From NCBI RefSeq assembly GCF_003202205.1, contig NZ_PDOG01000001.1, positions 280,507 to 344,506 of the forward strand: a stretch of DNA of 64,000 bases. The letters run 5' to 3'. Source of the stretch: Halomonas sp. LBP4 (GTDB taxonomy: Bacteria > Pseudomonadota > Gammaproteobacteria > Pseudomonadales > Halomonadaceae). The translations under genes were made by a program, and so were the position numbers. Numbering within the stretch: position 1 is the first letter of the stretch; each line of letters opens with the position of its first letter. This document shows positions 30,169 to 38,947 of this stretch, in pieces. The notes below the pieces were generated by a model. It was not told the origin of the DNA, did not search any database, and worked only from the letters and a program-made list of their open reading frames with translations.

Positions 30169-31160
30169 GTTGCCGTGTTTCACGGATCGCGGGCCTGCTG
30201 CTGGGCATGCTGCTGGTCGCGACGGCCTTCGTGGCGAGTGTCATGCTGGGCACCACGGAGATTGCCCTGCCCACCTTCCCCCAGGCGTTGGTGCATTACG
30301 ACCCCACTCGGGTCGCGCATATCATCATTCGAACGGAGCGCCTGCCACGGGCCGTCATCGCCGCCCTGGTCGGCGCGAGCCTGGCCATCGCCGGCGCCCT
30401 GATGCAGACCATGACACGCAACCCGCTCGCCTCGCCGGGTATCCTGGGGATCAACGCGGGGGCCATGTTCTTCGTGGTGATCGCGGTATCGCTGCTGCCC
30501 CTCCACTCCCCGGCCGAGTACGTCTGGGCGGCGCTGTTGGGGGCCCTGGTCGCGGCTTGTCTGGTGGTAGTGCTGAGCCGCGGTCGCCAGGGGGAGCTGT
30601 CGCCGCTGCGGGTCGTCCTGGCGGGCGTGGCCGTCACGGCCATGTTCGTCTCCTTCAGCCAGGGCCTGCTGATCATCGACCGGCAGAGCTTCGAGAGCGT
30701 GCTGTACTGGCTGGCCGGTTCCGTCTCCGGGCGGGAGCTGTCCCTGGTGGTGCCGCTGCTGCCCCTCTTCGGCGGCGCCATGCTGCTGTGTGCCCTGCTC
30801 GTCAGGCACGCCAATGCCCTGATGCTGGGCGATGACATGGTCAAGGGCCTCGGCATGCGCGCCGGCACCATCAAGCTGTTGCTCGGCCTGGTGGTGATTC
30901 TGCTCGCCGGGAGTTCGGTCGCGCTCGCCGGCATGATCGGTTTCGTCGGCCTTATCGTGCCGCACATGGCGCGGGGGCTCTTCGGCGTCGACCACCGCTG
31001 GCTGCTGCCGGCCTGTGCCCTGCTGGGAGCTAGCCTGTTGCTGCTGGCCGATGTGGCATCGCGCTTTCTGATGCCCCCTCAGGATGTCCCGGTGGGAGTG
31101 ATGACCGCCCTGATCGGCACGCCCTTCTTCATCTATCTGGCGCGCAGGAAGCAGGCCTGA
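30162..31160 (+). CDS. cbrB: FecCD-family iron-siderophore permease (CbrB-like)
   Basis: 332 residues with about nine or ten membrane helices. FecCD signatures: RLPRAVIAALVGASLAIAGA, TRNPLASPGILGINAGA, the EAA-like GMIGFVGLIVPHMARGLFG, and the C-terminal DVPVGVMTALIGTPFFIYL. It forms half of the inner-membrane channel for the ferric siderophore. It follows the binding-protein gene with a 7-base overlap and precedes the second permease by 2 bases. Confidence 0.93.
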   Translation: MLSCRVSRIAGLLLGMLLVATAFVASVMLGTTEIALPTFPQALVHYDPTRVAHIIIRTERLPRAVIAALVGASLAIAGALMQTMTRNPLASPGILGINAGAMFFVVIAVSLLPLHSPAEYVWAALLGALVAACLVVVLSRGRQGELSPLRVVLAGVAVTAMFVSFSQGLLIIDRQSFESVLYWLAGSVSGRELSLVVPLLPLFGGAMLLCALLVRHANALMLGDDMVKGLGMRAGTIKLLLGLVVILLAGSSVALAGMIGFVGLIVPHMARGLFGVDHRWLLPACALLGASLLLLADVASRFLMPPQDVPVGVMTALIGTPFFIYLARRKQA

Positions 31161-31162
31161 CC

Positions 31163-32209
31163 ATGACGTTATCCATTCCCCTCAAACAGCCGGGCGACGG
31201 CACCGTCGATGCACACCAGTCTCGCTATCTGGGCATCACGGCCCTACTCGTGCTGGTGTTGCTCGCCAGCATGGGCCTGTCGCTGAGCCTCGGCAGCTTC
31301 CCCACCCCGTTCAGCCATGTGTTGAACGCGCTGGCCACTCCCCGGGACAGCGACATCGCCTTCATCGTCTGGGAACTGCGCTTGCCGCGCATCGTGCTTG
31401 CCGTGATGGTGGGAGCGGCCCTGGCCGTGGCCGGCGCCATCCTTCAGGGCATCGTGCGCAATCCGCTGGCCTCTCCGGACGTGATTGGCATCACCAGTGG
31501 CGCCGCCATGGCCGCCGTGACCTTCCTGGCGCTTTTCAGCACCAGCCTGAGTATCCATTGGTTGCCGGTCTCCGCGCTGACCGGCGCACTGCTTTCCGCC
31601 ATGCTGGTGTTCTTCCTGGCCTGGAAGCGTGGCATTACGCCCTCGCGCCTGGTGTTGGTCGGCATCGGGCTCTCCGCCGCGATGGGTGCCGTGACCACCC
31701 TACTGATCGTGGTCAGCGATGATGCCGCCGCCATGTACGCCTATGTGTGGCTGACGGGCAGCCTCTACGCCGCACAGTGGCAGGACGTGCTCGGCATGCT
31801 GCCCTGGCTGCTGGCGGCCGTTCCCCTGTGCCTGACCTATGCACGGCACATGGATGCCATGGCGCTGGGTGACCACGTGGCCCAGGGGCTGGGCGTACAC
31901 GTCTTGCGCAGCCGGCTGGTGCTGATGGCCTGCAGCGTGGCGCTGGCGGGCGCGGCCGTGGCCTTTGCCGGGGGGCTCAGCTTCGTGGGCTTGATCGCGC
32001 CCCATATCGCGGCCCGCCTGGTGGGACGGGGCTTTGCCAGGCTGGTGCCCGCCTCCGCCTTGATTGGGGCCTTGATCGTGCTCTACGCCGATCTACTGGG
32101 CCGAGTGGCGTTCCTGCCCAAGGATTTGCCCGCCGGCATCTTTGTCTCGGGAGTGGGCGCGCCCTTCTTCGTCTATCTGCTGCATCGGACCCGCTACCGC
32201 AGTTACTGA
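31163..32209 (+). CDS. cbrC: FecCD-family iron-siderophore permease (CbrC-like)
   Basis: 348 residues with the same permease layout: LRLPRIVLAVMVGAALAVAG, VRNPLASPDVIGITSGAAM, GLSFVGLIAPHIAARLVG and KDLPAGIFVSGVGAPFFVYL. It is the second half of the channel. The matching ATPase is not next to it but about 9 kb away at 41267, beyond the synthesis operon. The decayed permease at 43054-43242 resembles the end of this protein in type but not closely in sequence. Confidence 0.93.
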   Translation: MTLSIPLKQPGDGTVDAHQSRYLGITALLVLVLLASMGLSLSLGSFPTPFSHVLNALATPRDSDIAFIVWELRLPRIVLAVMVGAALAVAGAILQGIVRNPLASPDVIGITSGAAMAAVTFLALFSTSLSIHWLPVSALTGALLSAMLVFFLAWKRGITPSRLVLVGIGLSAAMGAVTTLLIVVSDDAAAMYAYVWLTGSLYAAQWQDVLGMLPWLLAAVPLCLTYARHMDAMALGDHVAQGLGVHVLRSRLVLMACSVALAGAAVAFAGGLSFVGLIAPHIAARLVGRGFARLVPASALIGALIVLYADLLGRVAFLPKDLPAGIFVSGVGAPFFVYLLHRTRYRSY

Positions 32210-32272
32210 ATCGGTCCGATCATCACCACTCGCCCCTCATTACTCACCCCATGGCAAGAGCAGGGAAGGCAC

Positions 32273-32896
32273 ATGTTCCATATTGCCCCACGTCAGGACA
32301 CTTTCACGGCGCAGCAACGGCAACGCTATCGATGCCTTGCCACCTCCACCCTGGGGCATTTCACCGACTTCGGCGCCATCACCTCCCTCTCGCCGATCCG
32401 GCGTCCCATCCGCCTTCTCGGCACGGCCTTGACGGTCAGGATTCCCCACGTCGACGGCAGCATCATCCGCGAGGCGCTGAAGATGGCCTGCCCGGGCGAC
32501 GTGCTGGTGATCGATGTGTCCGGCGACCACCGCCGAGCCTGCTGGGGCGAGTTCAGAGCCTATGCCGCGCTGCGCAAGCAACTCGCGGGCGTTGTCACCA
32601 ACGGCGCCATCACCGACTGGGACGCCCTGTCCCGGCTGAACCTGCCCACCTACGCCCGGACGACCAGCCCCCTGACCACCAGGGCGCTGGAGCTGGAAGG
32701 CGAGATCAACACTCCGGTCGCCATCGACGGCGTCACGATCAACCCGGGAGACCTGGTGGTGGGCGACGACGATGGGCTCTTCGTCATCCCGCCGCATCGC
32801 GCCGACGCCCTGGCCGACGCCGCGCAGACCAAGCAGGCCCAGGAGGAGGAAAAGCGAAGCGCCCTCGAGGCAGAGTTCCCCGAGTGGTTTTGCTGA
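32273..32896 (+). CDS. RraA/HMG-aldolase family protein with altered active-site motif
   Basis: 207 residues with the RraA-like fold: PGDVLVIDVSGDHRRACWGE, then VVTNGAITDWDAL, and a C-terminal VAIDGVTINPGDLVVGDDDG. Members are either inhibitors of RNase E (RraA) or class II pyruvate aldolases/oxaloacetate decarboxylases. Aldolases carry an Arg-Asp pair in a GA(I/V)RD motif; here it reads GAITD (residues 111-115), so the Asp is kept but Arg is Thr. An AGGGAAGG site precedes the ATG, and the gene ends the transport operon, 63 bases after the second permease. A role in siderophore handling is inferred from position only. Confidence 0.82.
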   Translation: MFHIAPRQDTFTAQQRQRYRCLATSTLGHFTDFGAITSLSPIRRPIRLLGTALTVRIPHVDGSIIREALKMACPGDVLVIDVSGDHRRACWGEFRAYAALRKQLAGVVTNGAITDWDALSRLNLPTYARTTSPLTTRALELEGEINTPVAIDGVTINPGDLVVGDDDGLFVIPPHRADALADAAQTKQAQEEEKRSALEAEFPEWFC

Positions 32897-32917
32897 AAAC
32901 GCCGCCCGCATGAACAA

Positions 32918-32942
32918 ACCGCCCGACGACATGTCGGGCGGT
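32918..32942 (-). terminator. Terminator between the converging transport and synthesis operons
   Basis: ACCGCCCGAC and GTCGGGCGGT form a perfect 10-base stem with a 5-base loop. On the minus strand it is followed by TTGTTC, on the plus strand by GTGCG, so it best serves the synthesis operon but may stop both. Confidence 0.8.
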
Positions 32943-32949
32943 GTGCGTA

Positions 32950-34962
32950 TCAGGCTTCGGTCAGTGCCTCGGCGACCCTGTCGTCGGCTGGCAGGCCAAC
33001 CCGAACGAAGGGATTACAGGTCGAGCTGGTGCCGAAGGGCATGCTGCCCGGCCCGCCGGCACGTTCGATGATCGGTGCGATGAGACGCTTGTAGGGCCAT
33101 TGCTCTCTCTCGAAGAGCTGCTCCTTGAGCATCCCGCGATCGCGACCGTCGAAGGGTATCGCGTCGATCCGGGCCTCGAGGCGAGCCGCCATCTCCCGCC
33201 AGAGGTCATGGGACGACAGCCCGTAGTGATCCGCCAGGGTGCCGATGATCGCCCGCAGGTTGACCTGTATCGCCAGGGTCTGCAGCCAGAACAGCAGGGC
33301 CTCGAGACTGTCGTGATAGAGGGTGTTGGCGTGGCCGGGCTTGATGCAATAGCACGGGTCCTGCATGCCGTGCCGCTCCAGGCGCGCGACGCTGATCCTC
33401 AGGGAGTCATGGTCGCGCAGCAGCAGCCCGTGGCACTGGCCCTCCTTGAGGACCAGGACGGCGTTCTGGCCATGCACCTCCGCCAGCATGCCGAGCCGGA
33501 ACATGCGCAGGTTGATATCGAAGAAGCCATCGCAGAGCTCGCCGAACAGCGCCTGCACCGAGGCGGGGCTGGCCGTCATGCCGCGTTGTGCCAGCCAGTC
33601 GTCGAACACATGGTGCTCGCCTCCCGGCAGCGGCGTCCCCAGCGTGGCCATGGGCACCAGGCGCACGCTCGGGTCGTCCAGCAGGGCGCGGGGATAGCTG
33701 CGCACCATGGCGGACAGATGCCGTGGGGCTTCGTCGAACAGCGTCGCCCCCTCCGGCATGTAGGCCCACCACTTGCCCTCGTCGCACAGGTAGAGCCCCT
33801 CGGCAAGCCGGGCATCCTTCTCCCTGGCCTGGTGCAGCAAGCGGGCGCTGAGATCGCCATTGAACATCTTGACCGCCGGCAGATAGCGAGAGGCGCCCAG
33901 CGAATGGATGGCCATCGGCAGTTTCAGGAAATGCGGGCTCGCCGTGGTGGGGGCCAGCGAGCGCAGCGAGGAGGTTGCGAGCCAGGGCTCCGTGACCGTC
34001 TCCAGCGAGACGCAGTCGCCCGACGCGAAGGCCGCCTGCAGCCAGTGGGGAAGCGCATGCTCGTGCTGCCAGGGATGCACGGGAATGGCGACGTGGGTCC
34101 GGGCCAGCCCCCGCGACGTCATCTCCTGCTCGAGCGCCTGGCGGCCTTCGTCACCGGCGAGCCACTGCCCCGGCACGGGGCACTCCTCGTCGACGCCGGC
34201 GCCGGTCATCACCTGGTCACGGGCCATCGCGACCCAGCGCAGCGTGACGGGGGCGTTGAACTCGGCCATGTAGGCACGGTACTCGGACTCGCTGAGCCCC
34301 TGCTTGGCCTTCGCCGTGGGGTGATAGGGCCGGTCGAGCAACGACGCCCACTGTTCCATGATCGCGAAGTGCTCGGCCGTGTCGCGACCCAGCAGGTCGC
34401 GTGTCTCCACCCGATGCGCCACCGAGCTGGCCGCCTGCCAGAGGCTGTCGGAGAGCGCCTTGAGAAACACTCGCTGTCCCTGCCCCAGGACCTGCTCGTC
34501 GTCTTCCGTCACGGCCCCGAAGACACGGCGCATGAAGGTGACGGGGTCGAGTGACTCCCACTCCCGGCTCTCGTGATCCATCAGGATCACCGGGGTCCGA
34601 GGCACCTTTTCCCACGCCTGGACGATGCCGGGCTGCAACAGCATGGTCACGCTGTGGTGCCGATCCTGCGGCCAGTGCCAGAACCGCTGCGAGGGATGGC
34701 CGCCGTGGGCCTGGAACACCGGCAGGCGGGTGAGCCAGTCTTCGGCCTCGGTGGCGACCCGCCAGGCCGCGCCGAGGTCGTCCAGCAGGCCCTCGACCAG
34801 CAGGCCATCCACCAGCGACTGCATGATCTGCGCCTGGGCATGGCGCTGGGCGTTGAGGGGTTTCATGGTCGTGAACTCCGTAGCGGTGTCGGGACGGTCG
34901 AGCGAGGGGACATCGCTCGCCTGACGAGAAGAAACGGGAAGATGCGTCATCGGTGAACTCAT
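32950..34962 (-). CDS. acsA: NIS siderophore synthetase (AcsA-like), last gene of the synthesis operon
   Basis: 670 residues from the ATG at 34962 (4-base overlap with the aldolase gene, GGAGG upstream). IucA/IucC landmarks: VHPWQHEHALPHWL, SLRSLAP, KLPMAIHSLGASRYLP and AEVHGQNAVL. The usual S-x-R-T and T-S-x-x-R motifs appear as SLRS and GASR, so it is a divergent member. NIS enzymes use ATP to join a carboxylate such as citrate or 2-oxoglutarate to an amine or alcohol. By operon position (acsD-acsE-acsC-acsB-acsA) it matches AcsA. About 60 extra N-terminal residues look unstructured. Confidence 0.82.
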   Translation of the reverse strand: MSSPMTHLPVSSRQASDVPSLDRPDTATEFTTMKPLNAQRHAQAQIMQSLVDGLLVEGLLDDLGAAWRVATEAEDWLTRLPVFQAHGGHPSQRFWHWPQDRHHSVTMLLQPGIVQAWEKVPRTPVILMDHESREWESLDPVTFMRRVFGAVTEDDEQVLGQGQRVFLKALSDSLWQAASSVAHRVETRDLLGRDTAEHFAIMEQWASLLDRPYHPTAKAKQGLSESEYRAYMAEFNAPVTLRWVAMARDQVMTGAGVDEECPVPGQWLAGDEGRQALEQEMTSRGLARTHVAIPVHPWQHEHALPHWLQAAFASGDCVSLETVTEPWLATSSLRSLAPTTASPHFLKLPMAIHSLGASRYLPAVKMFNGDLSARLLHQAREKDARLAEGLYLCDEGKWWAYMPEGATLFDEAPRHLSAMVRSYPRALLDDPSVRLVPMATLGTPLPGGEHHVFDDWLAQRGMTASPASVQALFGELCDGFFDINLRMFRLGMLAEVHGQNAVLVLKEGQCHGLLLRDHDSLRISVARLERHGMQDPCYCIKPGHANTLYHDSLEALLFWLQTLAIQVNLRAIIGTLADHYGLSSHDLWREMAARLEARIDAIPFDGRDRGMLKEQLFEREQWPYKRLIAPIIERAGGPGSMPFGTSSTCNPFVRVGLPADDRVAEALTEA

Positions 34963-35750
34963 GAACGGGAGGCCTCCTGCTGTCCCGGCGCCCTGGCCTC
35001 GCCGAGCGCCTTCCGCAAGGCGCGAAAGGCGATGCCTCGCTCGTCGCCCAACATGAAGGCGCCGACGCCACGCGCCTGCCACCTGGCCTTGGCCTCCGGG
35101 TGGCGCAGGAAGGCGCAGTAGGGAAGGTGATGCTCGCTCGCCGTGCGCTGAACCTCCTCCAGGGCCCGAACGACGTCGGGGTGTCCGGTCTGCCAGGTCA
35201 CGCCCAGGGACTGGGACAGGTCCGCCGCCCCCTCCAGCACCATGTCGAGACCCGGCACCGCGCAGATCGCCTCGATTCGCGCCACCCCCTGGCGGCTCTC
35301 GATCATGGCGACCACCATGATCTCCCGATTCGCCTGCACGACGTATTCCGCCAGGGAGGATTTACCGAAGGATCCGGGACGCCCGGCATTGAGACTGCGC
35401 TCGCCTTCCGGCGCGTACTTGCACGCGGCCACGGCACGCTCGAGGGTCTCGGGGTCTTCCACGTTGGGCAGCACGATCCCCTGGGCGCCGCCGTCGAGCA
35501 GACGCAGCAGCGTCTTGGGGTCGGCGTCCGCCACCCGTACCAGAGGGGTCAGCCGGTAGCTCTCGGCGGTACGGATCATGTGCTCGACGGTTTCCGGATT
35601 GATCAGCACGTGTTCGGTATCGATCACCACGAAGTCGAAGCCCGCCTCCGCGATCAGCTCGATGGAGGCGGCCGTGGGCAGGGAGGCCATGACCCCGTGG
35701 ACCTCCTTCCCGTCGGCCAGCGCCCGCTTCAGTCGATTGGCTCTCAGCAT
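34959..35750 (-). CDS. acsB: HpcH/HpaI-family enzyme, probable siderophore-dedicated citrate synthase (AcsB/SbnG-like)
   Basis: 263 residues. The HpcH/HpaI barrel motifs are DFVVIDTEHVL, LVRVADADP, AMIESRQGVARIEAI and MVLEGAADLSQSLGV. The SbnG relative in staphyloferrin B synthesis condenses oxaloacetate and acetyl-CoA to citrate instead of acting as an aldolase, freeing siderophore synthesis from the TCA cycle; AcsB is its counterpart in achromobactin clusters. It overlaps the gene before it by 7 bases and the next by 4. An ordinary aldolase role cannot be ruled out from sequence alone, but context strongly favours the former. Confidence 0.85.
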   Translation of the reverse strand: MLRANRLKRALADGKEVHGVMASLPTAASIELIAEAGFDFVVIDTEHVLINPETVEHMIRTAESYRLTPLVRVADADPKTLLRLLDGGAQGIVLPNVEDPETLERAVAACKYAPEGERSLNAGRPGSFGKSSLAEYVVQANREIMVVAMIESRQGVARIEAICAVPGLDMVLEGAADLSQSLGVTWQTGHPDVVRALEEVQRTASEHHLPYCAFLRHPEAKARWQARGVGAFMLGDERGIAFRALRKALGEARAPGQQEASRS

Positions 35751-37639
35751 GACGCCTCCTCGCCTGGCGCGTAGGCCGCCAGCGGGTTGGGGACGAGCTT
35801 GACCTGGGGGGCGTCATCGCCGAAGAGACGACGACGGGTCAGGGCTTCCACCTCCCATCGGGGAGCGAAGACATCGAAGCAGCGGTAGCGCTCGGCATGC
35901 TGCGGATGAGCACGCTGATAGGCCTTGATCACGTCCGCCGTCATGGCCCAGAACCGTGACTCCTCCAGTCCGAAATGCCGGTGCAGGAAGACGGCCATCT
36001 CCGCCAGGGCGATGAAGAAGAAGGCATCACAGGAGTAGTCACGCACCGCTTCCAGGTCATCGGTGACGATGAAGGAGTTGCGGTTGAGGGCGGCATGACG
36101 CTCGGGCACGGGCTCCAGGGCGGGGGCCAGCTCGGGCCGTGCCAGATGCGACGTACTGAAGCGCACGCCGTCATGGAAGTCTTTCAAGGCCACCCTGAGC
36201 GGCCAGCCGTCACGATGAATGACCACGATGTTCTGGCCATGGGACTCCATCCCCACGCCCTCCGCGAACAGCAGGTGGATGATCGGCAAGGTGGCGACCT
36301 GCACGAGCTGTCGGGTCCAGGCTTCCACCCCATGGCGTTCCACCCAGGGCGCGATGAAGGGAGTGGCGGGCTCCCCCCCGGCGTCTCGCGTGAACTGGCT
36401 CAGCCCATTGAAGGGCACGGCCCGCTCGCCGTCCTGCAGGAACTCGCCGATGTTCTGCCGCCAGATGGCACCGACCTTGCCATAGACGTCGTTGTAACGG
36501 GCGTCGGGAAAGGCACGCTCGTCCAGCGCCACGCCGGCCACCTCGCCCAGAATCACGAAACCCGCCGCCCTGGCGGTCGCGTCCGTGTCGATGAGTCGCT
36601 GAAGCCACTGGGTAATGACGGGGGCGTTGGTCACGGTGTGGCGCGCCAGGATGCGCGTGCTGGACGTATTGGTGATGCTCATCGCCAGCTTGAGATACGG
36701 CTTGTCCGTATTCCGTGGGGCCAGGGTACGAATCGACTGCTGGGCGGTATAGGTCGTCTCCCCCTCGCCCAGCAGGGCGATCTCGCCGCTGGCAAGCTCC
36801 GGGTAGAGCACCGGAACCAGCGCGTTTTCCCACTGCCAGGGATGCACCGGCATCAGCACGACGTCGTCTCGCGCCAGTCGCCGCCGCGCGAGGTAGTCAT
36901 CCAGACTCGCCAGCACTCGCGGACCGGCGTCCTCCGCGACCCGGTCGGCCAGCGCCACCCCGCCGACGGCCCCCTGATGCGCCAGGCGTGCCGGCACGGC
37001 GAGCCACCATACCCGAAGCGGCTGGGCGAACTCCGGCCCATAATGCTGATTGTCCCGCAAGGAGAAGCCGAGCCGTGACTTGTAGCAGGGGTGATAGCTG
37101 TGCGCGTCGGTGAAATACTGCTCCAGGGCATCGGCATCCAACGTCTGCGGTGTCTCTTGAAAGGGCACCGGCCAGGCGGATGACTGCACGTCCTTGATCA
37201 GGGTCTGCGTCAGTTCGTTGACGAAGCCGGGCTGAATCGCGACATCCCCCAGCGCCGCCTCGAGATCCTCGATGAAACGCTGCAGACTCACCGGCTCCGG
37301 GGTGCCCTCTGCCCCCTCGACCGCGAGGGTGGCATGCTCGAGGCGGATCAGCTGAAAGCTGTGGCACCGCCGGCCGCTCACCCGATAGCGACGCTCGCCC
37401 AGGGTCAGGGAGAACGACGTGGCACCGGAGACACCGGCCGCCGGCTCGGCGATGGCCTCATAGGACAGCACGTCCTCGTAGAGCAGGGTCTGCAACAGCT
37501 GGCCGACGACTCGCTGCTCGATGCGGGCGTGATGCCGCCAGTGCCCCGAGGAGGCGAAAGGCGTGGAGACGGACACCAGGGCGTCGGGGGCGCCCTCCAT
37601 TGCCGCGGCCTGCGGCAGAACACGTTCATGTGATGACAT
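35744..37639 (-). CDS. acsC: NIS siderophore synthetase (AcsC-like)
   Basis: 631 residues with all common IucA/IucC marks: HSYHPCYKSRLGFSLRDN, LMPVHPWQWENAL, QSIRTLAP, KLAMSITNTSSTRILARHT and MESHGQNIVVIH, plus a FhuF-like C-terminal helical region. It activates a carboxylate with ATP and couples it to the growing siderophore. It follows the decarboxylase gene by 45 bases and overlaps the aldolase gene by 7. By position and length it matches AcsC. Confidence 0.88.
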   Translation of the reverse strand: MSSHERVLPQAAAMEGAPDALVSVSTPFASSGHWRHHARIEQRVVGQLLQTLLYEDVLSYEAIAEPAAGVSGATSFSLTLGERRYRVSGRRCHSFQLIRLEHATLAVEGAEGTPEPVSLQRFIEDLEAALGDVAIQPGFVNELTQTLIKDVQSSAWPVPFQETPQTLDADALEQYFTDAHSYHPCYKSRLGFSLRDNQHYGPEFAQPLRVWWLAVPARLAHQGAVGGVALADRVAEDAGPRVLASLDDYLARRRLARDDVVLMPVHPWQWENALVPVLYPELASGEIALLGEGETTYTAQQSIRTLAPRNTDKPYLKLAMSITNTSSTRILARHTVTNAPVITQWLQRLIDTDATARAAGFVILGEVAGVALDERAFPDARYNDVYGKVGAIWRQNIGEFLQDGERAVPFNGLSQFTRDAGGEPATPFIAPWVERHGVEAWTRQLVQVATLPIIHLLFAEGVGMESHGQNIVVIHRDGWPLRVALKDFHDGVRFSTSHLARPELAPALEPVPERHAALNRNSFIVTDDLEAVRDYSCDAFFFIALAEMAVFLHRHFGLEESRFWAMTADVIKAYQRAHPQHAERYRCFDVFAPRWEVEALTRRRLFGDDAPQVKLVPNPLAAYAPGEEASC

Positions 37640-37684
37640 GATGTACCTTCAAAACCTGGAAAATGGACCAGCGAAGCCCCTCGG

Positions 37685-38947
37685 TCAGCGCACCGGCTCG
37701 GCACGCCGATGGCTTCTCGTCTCGGGGGCGCTGCCCTCGCGGCCGTCGCGGACGAAGACCTGATCGGGACGTGGGTGGCACAGGAAGTCCGCGTGAGAGA
37801 TGTTGTAGCCATAGGCACCGGCCAACGGCAGCACCAGCAGGTCTCCCACCGCCACTCCCTGCAGTTGCTGCTGGCGGCTCAGCACATCCTTGGGGGTACA
37901 GAGCTGCCCCACCACGGTCCAGGGCCGGCACTCGCCCTCACGCGCCCGCTGGGGCGCGCGCGGCAGGTGAATGACCGGGTGATTGTGCCCCTGGGCCGCA
38001 GGCAAGCGGAACTGGTGCGTGCCACCCCGACAGACCAGAAAGCCTTCCCCATGGCTGACCTTGGTATCGAGCACCTCGATCACGTAGTAGCCACAGAAGG
38101 CCGAGAGGAAACGGCCGATCTCGAAGCGCACCAGCGGGGGCTCGTGCATGGCCGCCAGACGCCGTCCCAGGGCCTGGCACAGGCCGGGCCAGTCGAACTG
38201 CTCGTACGGCCGGAGATAATTCACGCCGATACCGCCCCCCACGTTGAGCTGGATCACCTGCTCGGGGTGGCGCGCCAGCGCTCGCCACCGGGGCCAGCGC
38301 TCCAGATAGGACGACAGGAGCCGCTGGTGTCGCTGCCCGCATGTCTGGTGCGACATGGCATGCACATGGAAGCCAACGAGCGTCAGGTTCGGGGCGTCAT
38401 CCACCGCCCGCACGGCATCGGCCAGCTGTGCCTCATCGATACCGAACGGCGTGGCGGTGCCGGCCATTCTCAGGCGACTGGAGAGATCCGCGGGCAGCGA
38501 GGGGTTGATACGCACGAGCACGGGCTGCACGAGATCCAGCGAGGCCGCTATCGCCTGCAGGCGGGTCACTTCCCCGAGGCTTTCGACATGAAAGGCCTCG
38601 ACACCTCGGGTCATGGCCTCGTGCATGTCGGCGTCTAGCTTGCCCGGTCCGGAGAGCACCCAGGGGCGCGGCGTCGAACAGGCGCAGGCACGCGCGATCT
38701 CGCCACCGGACGACAGCTCCAGCCCATCCACCACGGGCGCCAGCGTATCGATGATGGCCGCCTCGCTGTTGGCCTTGATCGCATAGTAAAGCTCGACGCC
38801 CGGCGGCAATGCCGCCTTCATGGCGCCTCCCTGCGCCGCGAGCACCGGAAGGTCATAGAAGAACGCCGCCATGGGGTCGCGGCACGCCTGCCGATGCGCC
38901 GCGATGGCATCGAGGATGTGCTCGGGGATCCTGAAATGCTCAGCCAT
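37685..38947 (-). CDS. acsE: PLP-dependent decarboxylase, fold type III (AcsE/SbnH-like)
   Basis: 420 residues from the ATG at 38947, overlapping the synthetase gene by 8 bases; a longer frame upstream runs through that gene and is false. The PLP lysine is in ELYYAIKANS (residue 58), the phosphate-binding glycines in LNVGGGIGVNY, and the catalytic Cys in VGQLCTPKDVL. The family includes diaminopimelate, ornithine and siderophore-intermediate decarboxylases. AcsE is thought to act on diaminobutyrate or its citryl adduct; SbnH on citryl-diaminopropionate. Which substrate applies here is not settled by sequence. Confidence 0.87.
   Translation of the reverse strand: MAEHFRIPEHILDAIAAHRQACRDPMAAFFYDLPVLAAQGGAMKAALPPGVELYYAIKANSEAAIIDTLAPVVDGLELSSGGEIARACACSTPRPWVLSGPGKLDADMHEAMTRGVEAFHVESLGEVTRLQAIAASLDLVQPVLVRINPSLPADLSSRLRMAGTATPFGIDEAQLADAVRAVDDAPNLTLVGFHVHAMSHQTCGQRHQRLLSSYLERWPRWRALARHPEQVIQLNVGGGIGVNYLRPYEQFDWPGLCQALGRRLAAMHEPPLVRFEIGRFLSAFCGYYVIEVLDTKVSHGEGFLVCRGGTHQFRLPAAQGHNHPVIHLPRAPQRAREGECRPWTVVGQLCTPKDVLSRQQQLQGVAVGDLLVLPLAGAYGYNISHADFLCHPRPDQVFVRDGREGSAPETRSHRRAEPVR

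Noticed and set aside
32941..34554. 537-codon plus-strand frame opposite the AcsA-like gene
   Set aside because: Antisense shadow of a gene with clear IucA/IucC motifs.
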